Below, in pieces: positions 6,623 to 6,660 of a stretch of DNA of 6,660 nt. The translations under genes were made by a program, and so were the position numbers. The notes beneath the pieces were generated by a model that was not told the origin of the DNA, ran no database searches, and saw nothing but the letters and a program-made list of their open reading frames with translations. Location: the NCBI GenBank assembly GCA_002317595.1, contig DCHL01000146.1, forward strand, positions 439 through 7,098, in the 5' to 3' direction. This DNA is from Lachnospiraceae bacterium UBA1753. GTDB taxonomy: Bacteria > Bacillota > Clostridia > Lachnospirales > Lachnospiraceae. Within the stretch, counting starts at the first letter, position 1, and each line of letters starts with the position of its first letter.

Positions 6623-6660
6623 TTAAAGGGTCTTTGCCTTAGCAGGAAAGCTGTTACAAG
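6623..6660 (-). CDS. atpD: F1 ATP synthase beta subunit, C-terminal tail (partial)
   Basis: Only the last 11 complete codons and the TAA stop are inside the window; the rest lies beyond the high-coordinate edge. The minus strand reads CNSFPAKAKTL and then stops. A lysine/alanine-rich KAK-x-L ending is typical of the beta subunit C-terminus in Clostridia, and beta directly precedes epsilon in the standard bacterial atp operon. The next gene is a clear epsilon subunit starting 22 bases further on, which fits. The beta subunit is the catalytic nucleotide-binding subunit of F1. The call rests on a very short peptide plus gene order; the other two frames give either an immediate stop or no recognisable ending. 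Confidence 0.8.
   Translation of the reverse strand, partial: CNSFPAKAKTL

Overview
The window carries three complete genes and the tail of a fourth, all on the minus strand and transcribed from high to low coordinates. In order they are the last codons of atpD (F1 ATP synthase beta), atpC (F1 epsilon), a membrane-bound hybrid histidine kinase, and a 1216-residue protein of unknown function. The last 224 bases are gene-free and rich in repeats. I see no plus-strand gene.

The organism is most likely a Gram-positive anaerobe of the Clostridia, plausibly Lachnospiraceae. This is inferred from the strong GGAGG-type ribosome sites, the tight gene packing, and the style of the hybrid kinase (six membrane helices, then HisKA, HATPase_c, REC and HPt). 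No marker gene in the window settles it.

Layout: 6623-6660 is the atpD 3' end; 6190-6600 is atpC; 3879-6143 is the kinase (start reassigned to an internal ATG behind a strong ribosome site); 225-3875 is the large unknown protein. Only 3 bases separate the kinase stop from the next start, and the ribosome site of the large gene lies inside the last kinase codons, so the two are probably translationally coupled. The large protein appears soluble and helical. It contains two kinds of divergent internal repeat in the order A1-B1-B2-A2-B3, joined by charged, probably coiled-coil linkers.

The gene-free tail holds a weak terminator-like structure over the last stop codon, four tandem 18-bp repeats, and a 10-bp sequence present three times in alternating orientation, so the middle copy can pair with either neighbour.

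Working picture: the ATP synthase operon ends at atpC. A kinase with its own receiver and phosphotransfer domains follows, apparently without its own clear promoter, and is coupled to a large repeat protein that may be its partner or a scaffold. The kinase-partner link is inference from gene arrangement only. The repeat protein is the best candidate here for something undescribed.
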